The notes under the pieces are model-generated. The model did no database searches. It had not been told where the DNA came from and saw nothing but the letters and a program-made list of their open reading frames with translations. Below are positions 39,297-51,749 of a stretch of DNA of 64,000 bases, piece after piece. Each line of letters starts with the position of its first letter. Position 1 is the stretch's first letter. The stretch comes from Thiomicrorhabdus chilensis DSM 12352 (GTDB lineage Bacteria; Pseudomonadota; Gammaproteobacteria; Thiomicrospirales; Thiomicrospiraceae). Location of the stretch: positions 104,006 through 168,005 of the forward strand of contig NZ_KI519609.1 of assembly GCF_000483485.1 (NCBI RefSeq). Direction: 5' to 3'. Both the position numbers and the translations under genes were made by a program.

Positions 39297-40064
39297 GTGG
39301 GCAGAGTGATTGCATTGGCGAATCAAAAAGGCGGCGTGGGTAAGACCACAACCAGTGTGAATTTGGCGGCTTCCTTGGCACGTTTGGGAAAAAAGGTGTT
39401 GTTGATTGACCTGGATCCTCAGGGAAATTCCACCGTGGCGATCGGGGTCGATAAGGATCAACTGGAGAACTCGATTTTTGAAGTTCTGGTGGGTGAGTGC
39501 AAACCTAAAGCGGCCATTATTGAGGTTGAGCAGGCTGGCCTGGATTTGATGCCGGCGAATGGCGATTTGACCGCAGCTGAAGTGGCTTTGCTGGAAGAAG
39601 GTATGGGGCCAAAGCGGCTTCGTAAGGCCTTGAAAAAAATCCGCAATGATTATGATGCGGTTTTGATCGATTGCCCGCCGACTTTGAATATGCTGACCTT
39701 GAATGCTTTGACGGCGGCCGATGGTATTGTGGTGCCGGTACAGTGTGAATATTTCGCTTTGGAGGGGCTGTCGGCTTTGATGGATACCATTGAAACGGTT
39801 AAATCTCAGCTGAATGATAGTTTGCATATTGATGGTTTGCTCAGAACCATGCATGACCGTCGTAATAACCTGGCAAATGATGTCTCCAGTGAATTGGTTT
39901 CCCATTTCGGTATGAAGGTACTGCAGACCATTATTCCAAGAAATGTCCGTTTGGCGGAAGCGCCCAGTTATGGTGAGTCCATTTTGGATTATGATGCAGC
40001 ATCAAATGGCGCGATCGCCTATCTGGCGCTGGCGAATGAATTAATCCGTAAAACACAAATTTAA
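39297..40064 (+). CDS. parA: Chromosome partitioning ATPase ParA (Soj)
   Basis: Walker-type ATPase that moves ParB-parS complexes. Deviant Walker A KGGVGKTTTSVNLAA at 11-25, Walker A' LLIDLDPQGNST near 38, and Walker B VLIDCPPTLNML near 122. The start is a GTG after AGGTGG. 255 residues. Immediately upstream of parB. Confidence 0.96.
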   Translation: MGRVIALANQKGGVGKTTTSVNLAASLARLGKKVLLIDLDPQGNSTVAIGVDKDQLENSIFEVLVGECKPKAAIIEVEQAGLDLMPANGDLTAAEVALLEEGMGPKRLRKALKKIRNDYDAVLIDCPPTLNMLTLNALTAADGIVVPVQCEYFALEGLSALMDTIETVKSQLNDSLHIDGLLRTMHDRRNNLANDVSSELVSHFGMKVLQTIIPRNVRLAEAPSYGESILDYDAASNGAIAYLALANELIRKTQI

Positions 40065-40087
40065 CTCTGACAAGAAAAAGGTAAGGT

Positions 40088-40957
40088 ATGGCAAAAAAAC
40101 GCTCAGGAATGGGAAGCCGTGGCATTCATGCCATGATAGGCGCTAAACAAAAGTCAGAGAACAGTAGTACCGATTTACGCATCGAAAAGCTACCCGTCAA
40201 TCAATTACAGGCGGGTGTCTACCAGCCTCGTCAGCAATTTGAATCGAGCGCCCTGCAAGAGTTGGCCGACTCAATTCGTGTTCAGGGCGTGGTGCAGCCG
40301 ATTATTGTCAGACCACTGGATAACGATCAGTACGAGATAATCGCAGGTGAGCGACGCTGGAGAGCGGCCCAATTGGCCGGTTTGGATAAGGTTCCGGTCG
40401 TTGTCAGACAGGCGGACAGCCAAGCGACTTTGGCAATGGCGCTGATTGAAAACATTCAGCGTGAAGACTTGAATCCCATCGAAACGGCAATTGGTTTGAA
40501 GCGCCTGCTTAAAGAATTTGAGTTAACTCAGCAAGAAGTTGCCGATGCGGTTGGCCGTTCAAGGGCGGCAGTATCAAACTTGCTTCGTCTTCTGAAACTT
40601 CCTCAAGCCATTCAGCAAGCCTTGCACGATGGTGAAATCAGCATGGGGCATGCGCGTGCGATTATCTCTCTGCCTGAAGACAAGCAGCTAGAATTGGTTG
40701 AAAAAGCCAAGCTTAAGGGTTGGTCGGTACGCGAGATGGAAGAGGCCGTGCAGCAAATTCTGGTTCCAAACAAGGTGATTAAGGAATCCAAGAAAAAAGC
40801 GATTCCGGGAATGGAACAGATCGAAACGCAGCAAAATATGCTGGCCGAAAAAATTAAGGCCAAGGTTAAGATCAATCATCGTGAAAGCGGCAAAGGCAAG
40901 CTTGAAATCAGCTATGACAATCTAGAGGATTTAAACCGTTTATTAAAACTTTTTTAG
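40088..40957 (+). CDS. parB: Chromosome partitioning protein ParB (Spo0J)
   Basis: CTPase and parS-binding protein. N-terminal LPVNQLQAGVYQPRQQF and the GERRWRAAQLAG CTP-binding motif; ENIQREDLNPIE; helix-turn-helix LTQQEVADAVGRSRAAVSNLLRLL; C-terminal dimerisation domain. 289 residues. Its sites are visible here at 892, 28022 and 55629. Confidence 0.96.
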   Translation: MAKKRSGMGSRGIHAMIGAKQKSENSSTDLRIEKLPVNQLQAGVYQPRQQFESSALQELADSIRVQGVVQPIIVRPLDNDQYEIIAGERRWRAAQLAGLDKVPVVVRQADSQATLAMALIENIQREDLNPIETAIGLKRLLKEFELTQQEVADAVGRSRAAVSNLLRLLKLPQAIQQALHDGEISMGHARAIISLPEDKQLELVEKAKLKGWSVREMEEAVQQILVPNKVIKESKKKAIPGMEQIETQQNMLAEKIKAKVKINHRESGKGKLEISYDNLEDLNRLLKLF

Positions 40958-41149
40958 AATAATGGAATTTTAATAAAGAATCTCAATCATAAAAAAGATT
41001 AAGGATATTATTAATACATCTAGTGGTCTGGGTTTTGCGACATACTGCATGTAGTTGTCTAAGTGGATTCATGAACAAAACCTAGAGAAAAACAAGCATA
41101 TAAGCTAGCTTTTAAGGGCGTAAAGCTATATCATGTGCCACCGTTTAGG

Positions 41150-41178
41150 TTGAACAATAATCAACTAAAAAGTATCAT
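41150..41178 (+). promoter_or_regulatory. Candidate sigma-70 promoter of the ATP synthase operon
   Basis: TTGAAC, 17 bases, TATCAT, about 20 bp before the first gene of the operon. GTTGA / TCAAC (41149-41163) forms an inverted repeat over the -35. The leader would be very short. Confidence 0.4.
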
Positions 41179-41197
41179 TAATAGAGTTTGCCATTGA

Positions 41198-41462
41198 ATG
41201 ACTGAATCGAGCCAAGAGCCGAAAAAAACCAAAGCAGGTGAGGCGCCAAGTCCGGCGGTCAATTTCCTGTTGCTGAGTGCGGGTTCGATCTTTACGTCAA
41301 TGATTGTTGCGGGTTTTCTGGTTGGTTATGCATTTGACCAATTGTTTGAAACAACCCCCATATTTTTACTTTTGTGTGGCCTGCTTGGTTTTATCGGCGG
41401 CATGCAAAAGGTGATGAAGCTCTCGAGTAGGTTGGATCCAGCTCCAAAAGCAGAAAAGAAAG

Positions 41463-41470
<8 letters not shown>
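41198..41470 (+). CDS. AtpZ/AtpI-type small membrane protein
   Basis: Accessory protein of the F-type ATPase operon (AtpZ / 'F0F1-ATPase subunit' family). 90 residues with a charged N-terminus and two membrane segments (FLLLSAGSIFTSMIVAGFLVGYAFDQLF; PIFLLLCGLLGFIGGMQKVM). AtpZ and AtpI are thought to help c-ring assembly or divalent-cation transport. It overlaps the following atpI by eight bases. Confidence 0.78.
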
Positions 41471-42652
<1,182 letters not shown>

Positions 42653-42814
42653 GCCACCCGGTAACAATGAAAGGAATAGGTGGCTCATTTAGGTGGGTCA
42701 TCAAAAAGGTTTAAGCGCACCTGCTTTGAGGTTTCATTTGGGGTCTGAAGTAAAAAGCTTTATTTAACTTTTATTTTTTTTAATTTTAACTTGTAAAACT
42801 TTAGGAGAAAGTCG

Positions 42815-43105
42815 ATGGAAGTAACTGCTACTATGATTGCTGATATCTACTCTGCAACTGCTATTGGTGTAGGTGTAATTTTGGCTGCCGCTGGTCTAGG
42901 TTCAGCAATTGGTTGGGGTCTAATCTGTTCTAAAACATTGGAAGGAATCGCTCGTCAGCCTGAGATGCGTCCAGCTCTAATGACGAACATGTTCATTTTT
43001 GCCGGTTTGATGGAATCTTTCCCTTTCATCATCCTAGCTTTCGCTATGTGGTTCCTATTCGCTAACCCATTCGTCGGTGCAATGACAGCTGCTCTTGGCG
43101 CTTAA
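42815..43105 (+). CDS. atpE: ATP synthase F0 subunit c
   Basis: Proteolipid of the rotor ring: two membrane helices around the polar loop IARQPEMRP. The ion-binding carboxylate is Glu67 in GLMESFPFI. The residue after it is Ser, as in sodium-type rings, but the other sodium ligand (Gln in helix 1) is replaced by Trp34, so a proton ring is more likely. 96 residues, somewhat longer than average because of the N-terminal METATMIAD-like extension. A 162-bp gap precedes it, possibly with its own ribosome loading region, as c is needed in many copies. Confidence 0.95.
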   Translation: MEVTATMIADIYSATAIGVGVILAAAGLGSAIGWGLICSKTLEGIARQPEMRPALMTNMFIFAGLMESFPFIILAFAMWFLFANPFVGAMTAALGA

Positions 43106-43155
43106 TTAAATCGAAAATTTAATATTTTAATTTAACGAATGGCGAGGTAACCACT

Positions 43156-43626
43156 GTGAGTATTAACGCAACGCTTCTCATCCAGATTATTGCATTTGTG
43201 CTATTAGTCTGGTTTGTGAACAAGGTGCTGTGGGGGCCGCTGTCTAAGCTAATGGAAGAACGTCAGAAGAAAATTGCTGACGGTCTTTCTGCCGCTGAGA
43301 AAGGTAAGCATGAACTTGAGTTGGCTGAACAAAAAGCAAAAGAAGTGCTTAAGGAAGCTAAATCTCAAGCTCAAAACATACTGAGTCAAGCTGAAAAACG
43401 TAGCTCTGAAATCGTAGAAGATGCGAAAGTAAAAGCCAACGAAGAAGCTGACCGTATTAAAGCTGCCGCCCAAGCAGAAATTGAGCAAGAAGTTAGTCGT
43501 GCAAGAGAAGACCTTCGTAAAGAAGTGGCTTCATTGGTTGTAACTGGTGCAGAAAAAATTCTTCAGAAAGAAGTGGATGCAGCAGCGCACAACGACATGC
43601 TTGAAACCTTAGTTAAATCAATCTAA
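43156..43626 (+). CDS. atpF: ATP synthase F0 subunit b
   Basis: Peripheral stalk. One N-terminal membrane helix ([21 protein letters not shown]), then a long charged coiled coil (about 35-140). The start is a GTG with GAGGT upstream. 156 residues, the standard bacterial length; a single b gene, so b is a homodimer. Confidence 0.95.
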   Translation: MSINATLLIQIIAFVLLVWFVNKVLWGPLSKLMEERQKKIADGLSAAEKGKHELELAEQKAKEVLKEAKSQAQNILSQAEKRSSEIVEDAKVKANEEADRIKAAAQAEIEQEVSRAREDLRKEVASLVVTGAEKILQKEVDAAAHNDMLETLVKSI

Positions 43627-43637
43627 GGAAAACTTCT

Positions 43638-44174
43638 ATGGCAGAATTAATGACAATTGCAAGACCCTATGCTGAAGCAGCCTTTGCAGTCGCAAAGGAA
43701 AAGAATCAGCTAACAGAATGGTCGGAAGAACTGGCTAACCTTAGCACCATCGCTTCTGATGACGCGATGCAGGCTATGATTGGCAACCCTGAGTACAGTG
43801 ATGAAAATGTTTTATCCGTTTTCGAATCTGTTATGGGAGCGAACCTGACTGCTGAAGGAAAAAACCTTCTATCTGTAATGGCTGAAAATAAGCGTTTAGC
43901 TGCGCTTCCTGGTGTTTCTGAGACTTTTGAAGAGTTGAAGGCCGAAGAAGACAAGCGCGTTAGAGCGACGATTATTACTGCACGTAAAGCAACGGTTGAG
44001 CAGAAGAAAAAATTAAGTGCTGCTTTAAATGCCAAGTTTGATGCAGAAGTTGAGATCTCTTATGAAGAAGATCCTGACTTAATTGCAGGCATAAAGATTA
44101 AAGTCGGTGACTGGGCTATTGATGGTTCAGCTGTTTCACAACTTAACAAACTTGGCGCAGCAATCGCCCAATAA
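43638..44174 (+). CDS. atpH: ATP synthase F1 subunit delta
   Basis: Joins the peripheral stalk to the alpha3beta3 head. 178 residues starting TIARPYAEAAFAVAKEK, and ending with GIKIKVGDWAIDGSAVSQLNKL, the conserved C-terminal region. Eleven bases after atpF. Confidence 0.95.
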   Translation: MAELMTIARPYAEAAFAVAKEKNQLTEWSEELANLSTIASDDAMQAMIGNPEYSDENVLSVFESVMGANLTAEGKNLLSVMAENKRLAALPGVSETFEELKAEEDKRVRATIITARKATVEQKKKLSAALNAKFDAEVEISYEEDPDLIAGIKIKVGDWAIDGSAVSQLNKLGAAIAQ

Positions 44175-44189
44175 TGGAGAGGAACACAC

Positions 44190-45731
44190 ATGCAATTGAA
44201 TGCCTCTGAAATCAGTAATCTAATCAAAGACCGCATTGCCGGTTTTGATGGTGCTGCAGAGTCTGGCAGTGAAGGGACGGTCGTTAGCATCGCTGATGGT
44301 ATCGCTCTTATTCACGGCGTCTCAGACGTAATGTATGGTGAGATGGTTCAATTTGATGAAAACACTTTCGGTATGGCGCTTAACTTAGAGCGCGATTCAG
44401 TTGGTGTCGTTATTCTTGGTGAATACGAGCACATCTCTGAAGGTGACAAAGTCACTTGTACAGGTAAGATCCTAGAAGTACCAGTAGGACCGGAATTAAA
44501 CGGTCGTGTTGTAGACGGTCTAGGTCGTCCTATCGATGGTAAAGGGTCAATTGACACAAAAGTCACGTCACCTATCGAGCGTATCGCTCCTGGTGTTATC
44601 GACCGTCAATCTGTTGACCAGCCTATGATGACTGGTATCAAGTCTATCGACTCAATGATCCCGGTTGGTCGTGGTCAGCGTGAGTTGATCATCGGTGACC
44701 GTCAGACTGGTAAAACAGCAATCGCTATCGATGCGATCATTTCTCAAAAGAACACTGGTGTTAAATGTGTCTACGTAGCGATGGGTCAAAAGGCTTCTAC
44801 CGTAAACAACGTAGCACGTAAACTTGAAGAATACGGTGCTTTGGAAAACACGGTAATCGTTGCGGCTAACGCGTCGGATCCGGCTGCTCTTCAGTACATG
44901 GCTGCGTATGCAGGTTGTGCGATGGGTGAGTACTATCGTGACCGTGGTGAAGATGCATTGATCATCTATGATGACTTGACCAAGCAAGCTCAGGCTTACC
45001 GTCAAATCTCATTGTTGCTACGTCGTCCACCAGGACGTGAAGCTTTCCCTGGTGACGTATTCTATCTACATTCCCGTCTACTTGAGCGTGCTGCTCGTGT
45101 AAGTGCGGATTATGTTGAAAGATTCACTAACGGTGAAGTAAAAGGTAAGACCGGTTCATTGACTGCTCTTCCTATTATTGAAACCCAAGCAGGTGACGTT
45201 TCTGCATTCGTACCGACAAACGTAATTTCGATCACTGATGGTCAGATTTTCCTTGAAACTGGTTTGTTTACTCAAGGTATCCGTCCTGCTGTGAACGCGG
45301 GTCTTTCTGTATCACGTGTTGGTGGTGCTGCTCAGACTAAAGCGATCAAGAAATTAGGTGGTGGTATTCGTCTTGATTTGGCACAGTACCGTGAATTGGC
45401 GGCCTTTGCTCAGTTCGCATCTGATTTGGATGCAGCGACTAAAGCGCAGTTGGAACGTGGTAAGCGTGTAACAGAATTGATGAAGCAGAAGCAATATTCA
45501 CCTCTTACTATCGCAGAGATGGCAACGTCTTTATATGCAGCTAATGAAGGTTACTTGGACGATGTAGAAGTCGAAAAAGTATTGGACTTTGAAGCAGCAT
45601 TGCATGCCTCCCTAAACTCAGAACACGCTGAACTAGCCGCCAAGATCAATGAGAAAGGTGGTTGGGATGATGAAATCGTTGCAGGTGTTAAAGCTTGTAT
45701 CGAAGCCTTCAAATCAAACGGCGTTTACTAA
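44190..45731 (+). CDS. atpA: ATP synthase F1 subunit alpha
   Basis: Non-catalytic nucleotide-binding subunit of the head. P-loop GDRQTGKTA near residue 169; the Arg finger lies in the conserved VSRVGGAAQ segment ([20 protein letters not shown], about 370). 513 residues. GGAG precedes the ATG. Confidence 0.98.
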   Translation: MQLNASEISNLIKDRIAGFDGAAESGSEGTVVSIADGIALIHGVSDVMYGEMVQFDENTFGMALNLERDSVGVVILGEYEHISEGDKVTCTGKILEVPVGPELNGRVVDGLGRPIDGKGSIDTKVTSPIERIAPGVIDRQSVDQPMMTGIKSIDSMIPVGRGQRELIIGDRQTGKTAIAIDAIISQKNTGVKCVYVAMGQKASTVNNVARKLEEYGALENTVIVAANASDPAALQYMAAYAGCAMGEYYRDRGEDALIIYDDLTKQAQAYRQISLLLRRPPGREAFPGDVFYLHSRLLERAARVSADYVERFTNGEVKGKTGSLTALPIIETQAGDVSAFVPTNVISITDGQIFLETGLFTQGIRPAVNAGLSVSRVGGAAQTKAIKKLGGGIRLDLAQYRELAAFAQFASDLDAATKAQLERGKRVTELMKQKQYSPLTIAEMATSLYAANEGYLDDVEVEKVLDFEAALHASLNSEHAELAAKINEKGGWDDEIVAGVKACIEAFKSNGVY

Positions 45732-45746
45732 GATAAGGGGTAGGCC

Positions 45747-48022
<2,276 letters not shown>

Positions 48023-48028
48023 TTGATC

Positions 48029-48463
48029 ATGGCAGTCACAATGCAAGTCGATATTGTAAGTGCAGAAGGCGCGATCTTTTCTGGTAAAGTTGAGATGCTT
48101 TATGCACAGGCTGCCGATGGTGAGGTTGGTGTTATGCCTCACCATACCCAGTTCCTTAGCCAGTTAAAACCTGGAACAGTGCGTGTCGTGAGCGGTGACG
48201 AAGAACAACATTTCTACGTCAACAGCGGCATCATTGAGATACAGCCGAGTGTGGTAACGGTATTGGCCGATACTGCTATTCGTGCTGCCGATCTTGACGA
48301 AGCTGAAGCCGAAGCGGCTAAACAGCGTGCTGAAGAAGCAATGGCGAATGCTAAATCTGAGACCGACATTGCGCGTGCTCAGGTCGAACTAGCAGAAGCG
48401 GTTGCTCAAATTCAAGCGATTTCTAAACTGAGAGATCGTTTGCATAAAACTGGGTTGGCTTAA
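48029..48463 (+). CDS. atpC: ATP synthase F1 subunit epsilon
   Basis: Rotor foot and intrinsic inhibitor. 144 residues: beta sandwich with VDIVSAEGAIFSGKVEML and GEVGVMPHHTQFL, then a helical hairpin (DEAEAEAAKQRAEEAMANA). ATG 48029 is eight bases after atpD stops. Last gene of the operon; a strong terminator follows. Confidence 0.96.
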   Translation: MAVTMQVDIVSAEGAIFSGKVEMLYAQAADGEVGVMPHHTQFLSQLKPGTVRVVSGDEEQHFYVNSGIIEIQPSVVTVLADTAIRAADLDEAEAEAAKQRAEEAMANAKSETDIARAQVELAEAVAQIQAISKLRDRLHKTGLA

Positions 48464-48482
48464 TTGTTAATCTTTGTTAATA

Positions 48483-48508
48483 AAGCGGCTTTTTAGCCGC
48501 TTTTTTTT
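48483..48508 (+). terminator. Terminator of the ATP synthase operon
   Basis: AAGCGGCT TTTT AGCCGCTT followed by a run of T residues. Confidence 0.92.
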
Positions 48509-48562
48509 CGCCTATCGTTTTATTTAGCTGCTTACTATCAACCCTATCTTCTGAAACAATTC

Positions 48563-48605
48563 GTGTAGTAAACTACACTTACTTTTTGTGTTGACTTCGT
48601 GAAGT
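48563..48605 (+). other. Two small inverted repeats in the glmU upstream region
   Basis: GTGTAG TAAA CTACAC (48563-48578) and ACTTC GT GAAGT (48594-48605) lie about 110-150 bp before glmU. They could be an operator pair or leader hairpins; nothing in them matches a riboswitch I recognise. Confidence 0.4.
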
Positions 48606-48714
48606 AAGCTGTCAAACGCTATCCGGTAGCTCGTATTAATTTTGTTTAGTTTGTATATCAATAGGCTCAGTTTGAATTTATTAATATATGAATTAGTTTT
48701 TGGTAGGAATCTAT

Positions 48715-50085
48715 ATGTCATTAAAAGTTGTTATTCTTGCGGCGGGTAAAGGCACTCGTATGCGCTCTCAGTTGCCTAAAGTGCTGCAACCCCTAGCGCA
48801 ACAACCCCTGTTGCAACATGTTGTTAATACGGCGTCTACCCTTGATGCAACACAGATTGTTACGGTAATCGGTCATGGTGCAGAAACAGTCCAACAGACC
48901 ATTAAAGGCGAACATCTTGAATTCGCCTTGCAGGCGGAACAGTTGGGTACCGGGCACGCCGTTGCCCAGGCTAATGACTATTATGGAGAGAATGATACAG
49001 TATTGATTCTGTATGGTGATGTGCCATTAACGGCCCAGTCAACGCTTAAGGATCTACTTTCCTTGGTCGATGCTCATCATCCGCTGGCTTTGTTGACAAT
49101 CCGCCTTGCGGATTCCAGTGGCTATGGGCGCATTGTGAGAAATCAGCATCATCAAGTTCAGGCAATTGTCGAAGAGAAAGACGCCACAGCCGATCAAAAA
49201 TCCATCCTTGAGGTCAATACCGGTATCATGGCAGTCAAAGGCGCTTATCTTAAGAGTTGGCTAGGCAAACTCTCTTCAGATAATGCGCAGGGTGAACTTT
49301 ATCTAACGGATATTATCGAGATGTGTGTAGCGGATGGGTTTCAGGTTCATACCACTCAGCCCGATTCCGAGATTGAAGTGCTGGGTGTCAACGATAAAAA
49401 ACAGCTTCAGGACTTGGAGCGTCGTTATCAGCGTCAACAGGCGGAGCAATTAATGCGCTCTGGGGTGACGTTGATGGATGCAGGCCGAGTGGATGTTCGC
49501 GGTCAGATTGAAGTCGGTCAAGATGTGAGTATTGATGTGAATGTGGTATTTGAAGGTCGGGTTAAACTCGGTGACAACGTCCAGATTGGAGCGAATTGCA
49601 TCATCAAAGAGAGTGTGATCGCGGACAACACCATTATCCATGCGTTTTCTCATATTGAAGATTCCCAGATTGAACAGGCCTGTGTCATTGGCCCTTATGC
49701 AAGGTTAAGGCCGGGCACGGAGTTGGCATCAGAAGCTAAAATCGGAAATTTTGTTGAAGTTAAAAAATCCAAGATAGGCTTTGGTTCAAAGGTCAATCAT
49801 TTGAGTTACATTGGAGATACCCTGATGGGAGCTCATTGCAACATTGGTGCCGGCACCATTACCTGCAACTACGATGGTGTGAACAAGCATCTGACAGAAA
49901 TTGGTGAAGGGGTGTTTGTAGGCTCGGACAGCCAACTGGTTGCCCCGGTCAAACTGGGTGACGGCGCAACGATCGGAGCGGGTTCCACCATTACCAAAGA
50001 AGTGCCTGCAGAAGAATTGACGCTTTCGCGTTCCAAGCAGATTACTCTGAAAGGCTGGCAGAAGCCGGTTAAAAAGCCAAAATAA
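48715..50085 (+). CDS. glmU: Bifunctional GlmU: N-acetylglucosamine-1-P uridylyltransferase / glucosamine-1-P acetyltransferase
   Basis: Makes UDP-GlcNAc for peptidoglycan and lipopolysaccharide. The N-terminal pyrophosphorylase domain has LAAGKGTRMRSQLPKVL at 9-25; the C-terminal half is a left-handed beta helix with hexapeptide repeats (IGANCIIKES, IGAGTITCNYDG, IGAGSTITKEV) and acetyltransferase residues. 456 residues from ATG 48715, with TAGGAA upstream. A CAGGCCTG lies within (49675). Confidence 0.97.
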   Translation: MSLKVVILAAGKGTRMRSQLPKVLQPLAQQPLLQHVVNTASTLDATQIVTVIGHGAETVQQTIKGEHLEFALQAEQLGTGHAVAQANDYYGENDTVLILYGDVPLTAQSTLKDLLSLVDAHHPLALLTIRLADSSGYGRIVRNQHHQVQAIVEEKDATADQKSILEVNTGIMAVKGAYLKSWLGKLSSDNAQGELYLTDIIEMCVADGFQVHTTQPDSEIEVLGVNDKKQLQDLERRYQRQQAEQLMRSGVTLMDAGRVDVRGQIEVGQDVSIDVNVVFEGRVKLGDNVQIGANCIIKESVIADNTIIHAFSHIEDSQIEQACVIGPYARLRPGTELASEAKIGNFVEVKKSKIGFGSKVNHLSYIGDTLMGAHCNIGAGTITCNYDGVNKHLTEIGEGVFVGSDSQLVAPVKLGDGATIGAGSTITKEVPAEELTLSRSKQITLKGWQKPVKKPK

Positions 50086-50096
50086 GAAACTTAACT

Positions 50097-50363
50097 ATGT
50101 TGAAACACCGTGAAATCAACCCCAAGATCTGTGACCGTTTTAAGCAAAAGATGTCAGAACAGGGATGGCAGATCACCCACCAGGATGTTGGTCAGACTGA
50201 ATTGGTCGGTTACGGCTATATCATTGTATGGGAACTTGACGGCAATAAGGTGGTTTTACATTACGCCGACCGCCAAGGCGTGGCGCAGGCCAATTTGGAA
50301 GTATCCAGCATGGTATTTGATGCAGTCCAAAGCCTAATAAACAAATTAGAAGAATCTGTTTAG
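50097..50363 (+). CDS. Hypothetical protein between glmU and ubiA
   Basis: Not recognised. 88 residues; predicted helix-strand-strand-helix fold: KICDRFKQKMSEQGWQI, then YGYIIVWELDGNKVVLHYADRQ (paired strands), then a C-terminal helix VFDAVQSLINKLEESV. There is no signal or membrane segment. It is packed between glmU (11 bp) and ubiA (6 bp), which supports it being translated in one transcript. Confidence 0.65.
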   Translation: MLKHREINPKICDRFKQKMSEQGWQITHQDVGQTELVGYGYIIVWELDGNKVVLHYADRQGVAQANLEVSSMVFDAVQSLINKLEESV

Positions 50364-50369
50364 GAATTC

Positions 50370-51221
50370 ATGGCCAAATTAGACGTTTATTTATCCTTAA
50401 CCCGCTTGAATCGACCGATCGGTATTTATCTGGTGCTGTGGCCGGCTTTGTGGGCCCTATGGTTGGCCTCGGATGGTCTGCCAGATACTTGGCTGTTGTT
50501 GGTGTTTACATTGGGTGCGGTACTGATGCGTTCGGCGGGCTGTGTGATCAACGATTATGCAGACCGTAATTTTGATGGTGCGGTCGAGCGAACCTGTCAG
50601 CGTCCATTGGCGACAGGGCAAATCTCATCGAAGGAAGCCTTACTTTTTTTTGCTGGCCTCTGTCTGCTCGCTTTTGCGTTGGTTGTGACATTGAACCCGC
50701 TGACGATCGGTCTCTCTTTTGTGGCCGTCGCTTTGGCGGCTCTGTATCCTTTTATGAAACGCCATACCTATTGGCCGCAGGCATTTCTGGGGGCCGCTTT
50801 TGCCTGGGCAATTCCGATGGCGTTTGCGGCTGTCCAAGGCAGTGTGCCCTGGCAGGCCTGGCCTGTTTTTGTGGTTACCTTGATCTGGTCCCTGATTTAC
50901 GACACCGCTTATGCGGTGGGGGATAAGCCGGATGACTTGAAGGTGGGCATTAAATCCACGGCCATTTTATTTGGAGACTCATTGGCGCAGATTGTCGGTT
51001 TGTTCCAGCTGTTGATGTGGGGCTTGCTGGTATGGATCGGAGACCTGTTCGAACTCGGTTGGATTTATTATTTGAGCCTGCTTTGGGTGGCAGGCCTGTT
51101 TATTTATCACTATTTTGAACTGCGTAAACAGGATGCCAGCTTAGCCTTTCGTGTGTTTTTACAAAATCACTGGATTGGACTGATTGTTCTCGGTGGCATT
51201 GTCTTGGACAGCCTGCTTTAA
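50370..51221 (+). CDS. ubiA: 4-hydroxybenzoate polyprenyltransferase
   Basis: Integral membrane prenyltransferase that attaches the polyprenyl tail to 4-hydroxybenzoate in ubiquinone synthesis. The first Asp-rich motif is NDYADRNFD (about 64-72) and the second is YDTAYAVGDKPDD (about 178-190). About eight membrane segments; 283 residues. The partner ubiC lies nearby but on the other strand. Two CAGGCCTG sites (50853, 51091) lie within. Confidence 0.95.
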   Translation: MAKLDVYLSLTRLNRPIGIYLVLWPALWALWLASDGLPDTWLLLVFTLGAVLMRSAGCVINDYADRNFDGAVERTCQRPLATGQISSKEALLFFAGLCLLAFALVVTLNPLTIGLSFVAVALAALYPFMKRHTYWPQAFLGAAFAWAIPMAFAAVQGSVPWQAWPVFVVTLIWSLIYDTAYAVGDKPDDLKVGIKSTAILFGDSLAQIVGLFQLLMWGLLVWIGDLFELGWIYYLSLLWVAGLFIYHYFELRKQDASLAFRVFLQNHWIGLIVLGGIVLDSLL

Positions 51222-51223
51222 AT

Positions 51224-51733
51224 TCATTGCAGTCGACTCTCTCTAGGCAATTGCAGTATCGGTTCCAGGTCGAGTTGCCAGTTTGCCGAGTGCAGGGCTT
51301 GGCCGAAGATTTTCAACAAGATTCCTAACACATCGGGCTGAAACGGCAAACCAATGCCTGGTCCTTCTTCAGGATCCAGATTCAGTTGAGGGTGATCGCT
51401 ATCCATCTCTTTGAAAGCAATCCTCGTCAGCAGAACCGGCTCTTCTCCCAGCGGATATTCGGGACTTTCTGGCTCTTCATAAAGCGTATCGAAATCGTTC
51501 AAATCCAGATCATCTTCAGCCGTTTCCGTTTGATTGGCCAGAGTCTGTTGCGGAGGAAACAAGGTTTCGCCGGTTTGCGGATGCTGGCCTTGTAAGGCCG
51601 GAATCAGCAAGCGCAGGTAGCGTCGCGTAATCCATGCAGAATAGACACGTTGATTGTGTGTCTTTATTTTTAGGAGTATTCTATCTTCTATGGCATCGTA
51701 AGACGCTTGTATTTGGGAAATGGCATCGGACAT
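51224..51733 (-). CDS. Hypothetical protein
   Basis: Not recognised. 169 residues, soluble and acidic in the middle (ETAEDDLDLNDFDTLYEEPESPEYP). The N-terminal part (AIEDRILLKIKTHNQRVYSAWITRRYLRLLIPAL) looks like a folded segment, and the C-terminus (FQPDVLGILLKIFGQALHSANWQLDLE) is helical. It is convergent with ubiA with two bases between stops, and divergent from the next gene. Confidence 0.65.
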   Translation of the reverse strand: MSDAISQIQASYDAIEDRILLKIKTHNQRVYSAWITRRYLRLLIPALQGQHPQTGETLFPPQQTLANQTETAEDDLDLNDFDTLYEEPESPEYPLGEEPVLLTRIAFKEMDSDHPQLNLDPEEGPGIGLPFQPDVLGILLKIFGQALHSANWQLDLEPILQLPRESRLQ

Positions 51734-51749
51734 AAATGGATATCGGGGT

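Noticed and set aside
42815..43105. Sodium-specific ATP synthase
   Set aside because: The Ser after the ion-binding Glu fits, but the Gln ligand of helix 1 is replaced by Trp, so the signature is incomplete.
48464..48714. glmS-type ribozyme or riboswitch upstream of glmU
   Set aside because: Only two short hairpins are visible and the ribozyme belongs to glmS genes; no conserved core recognised.
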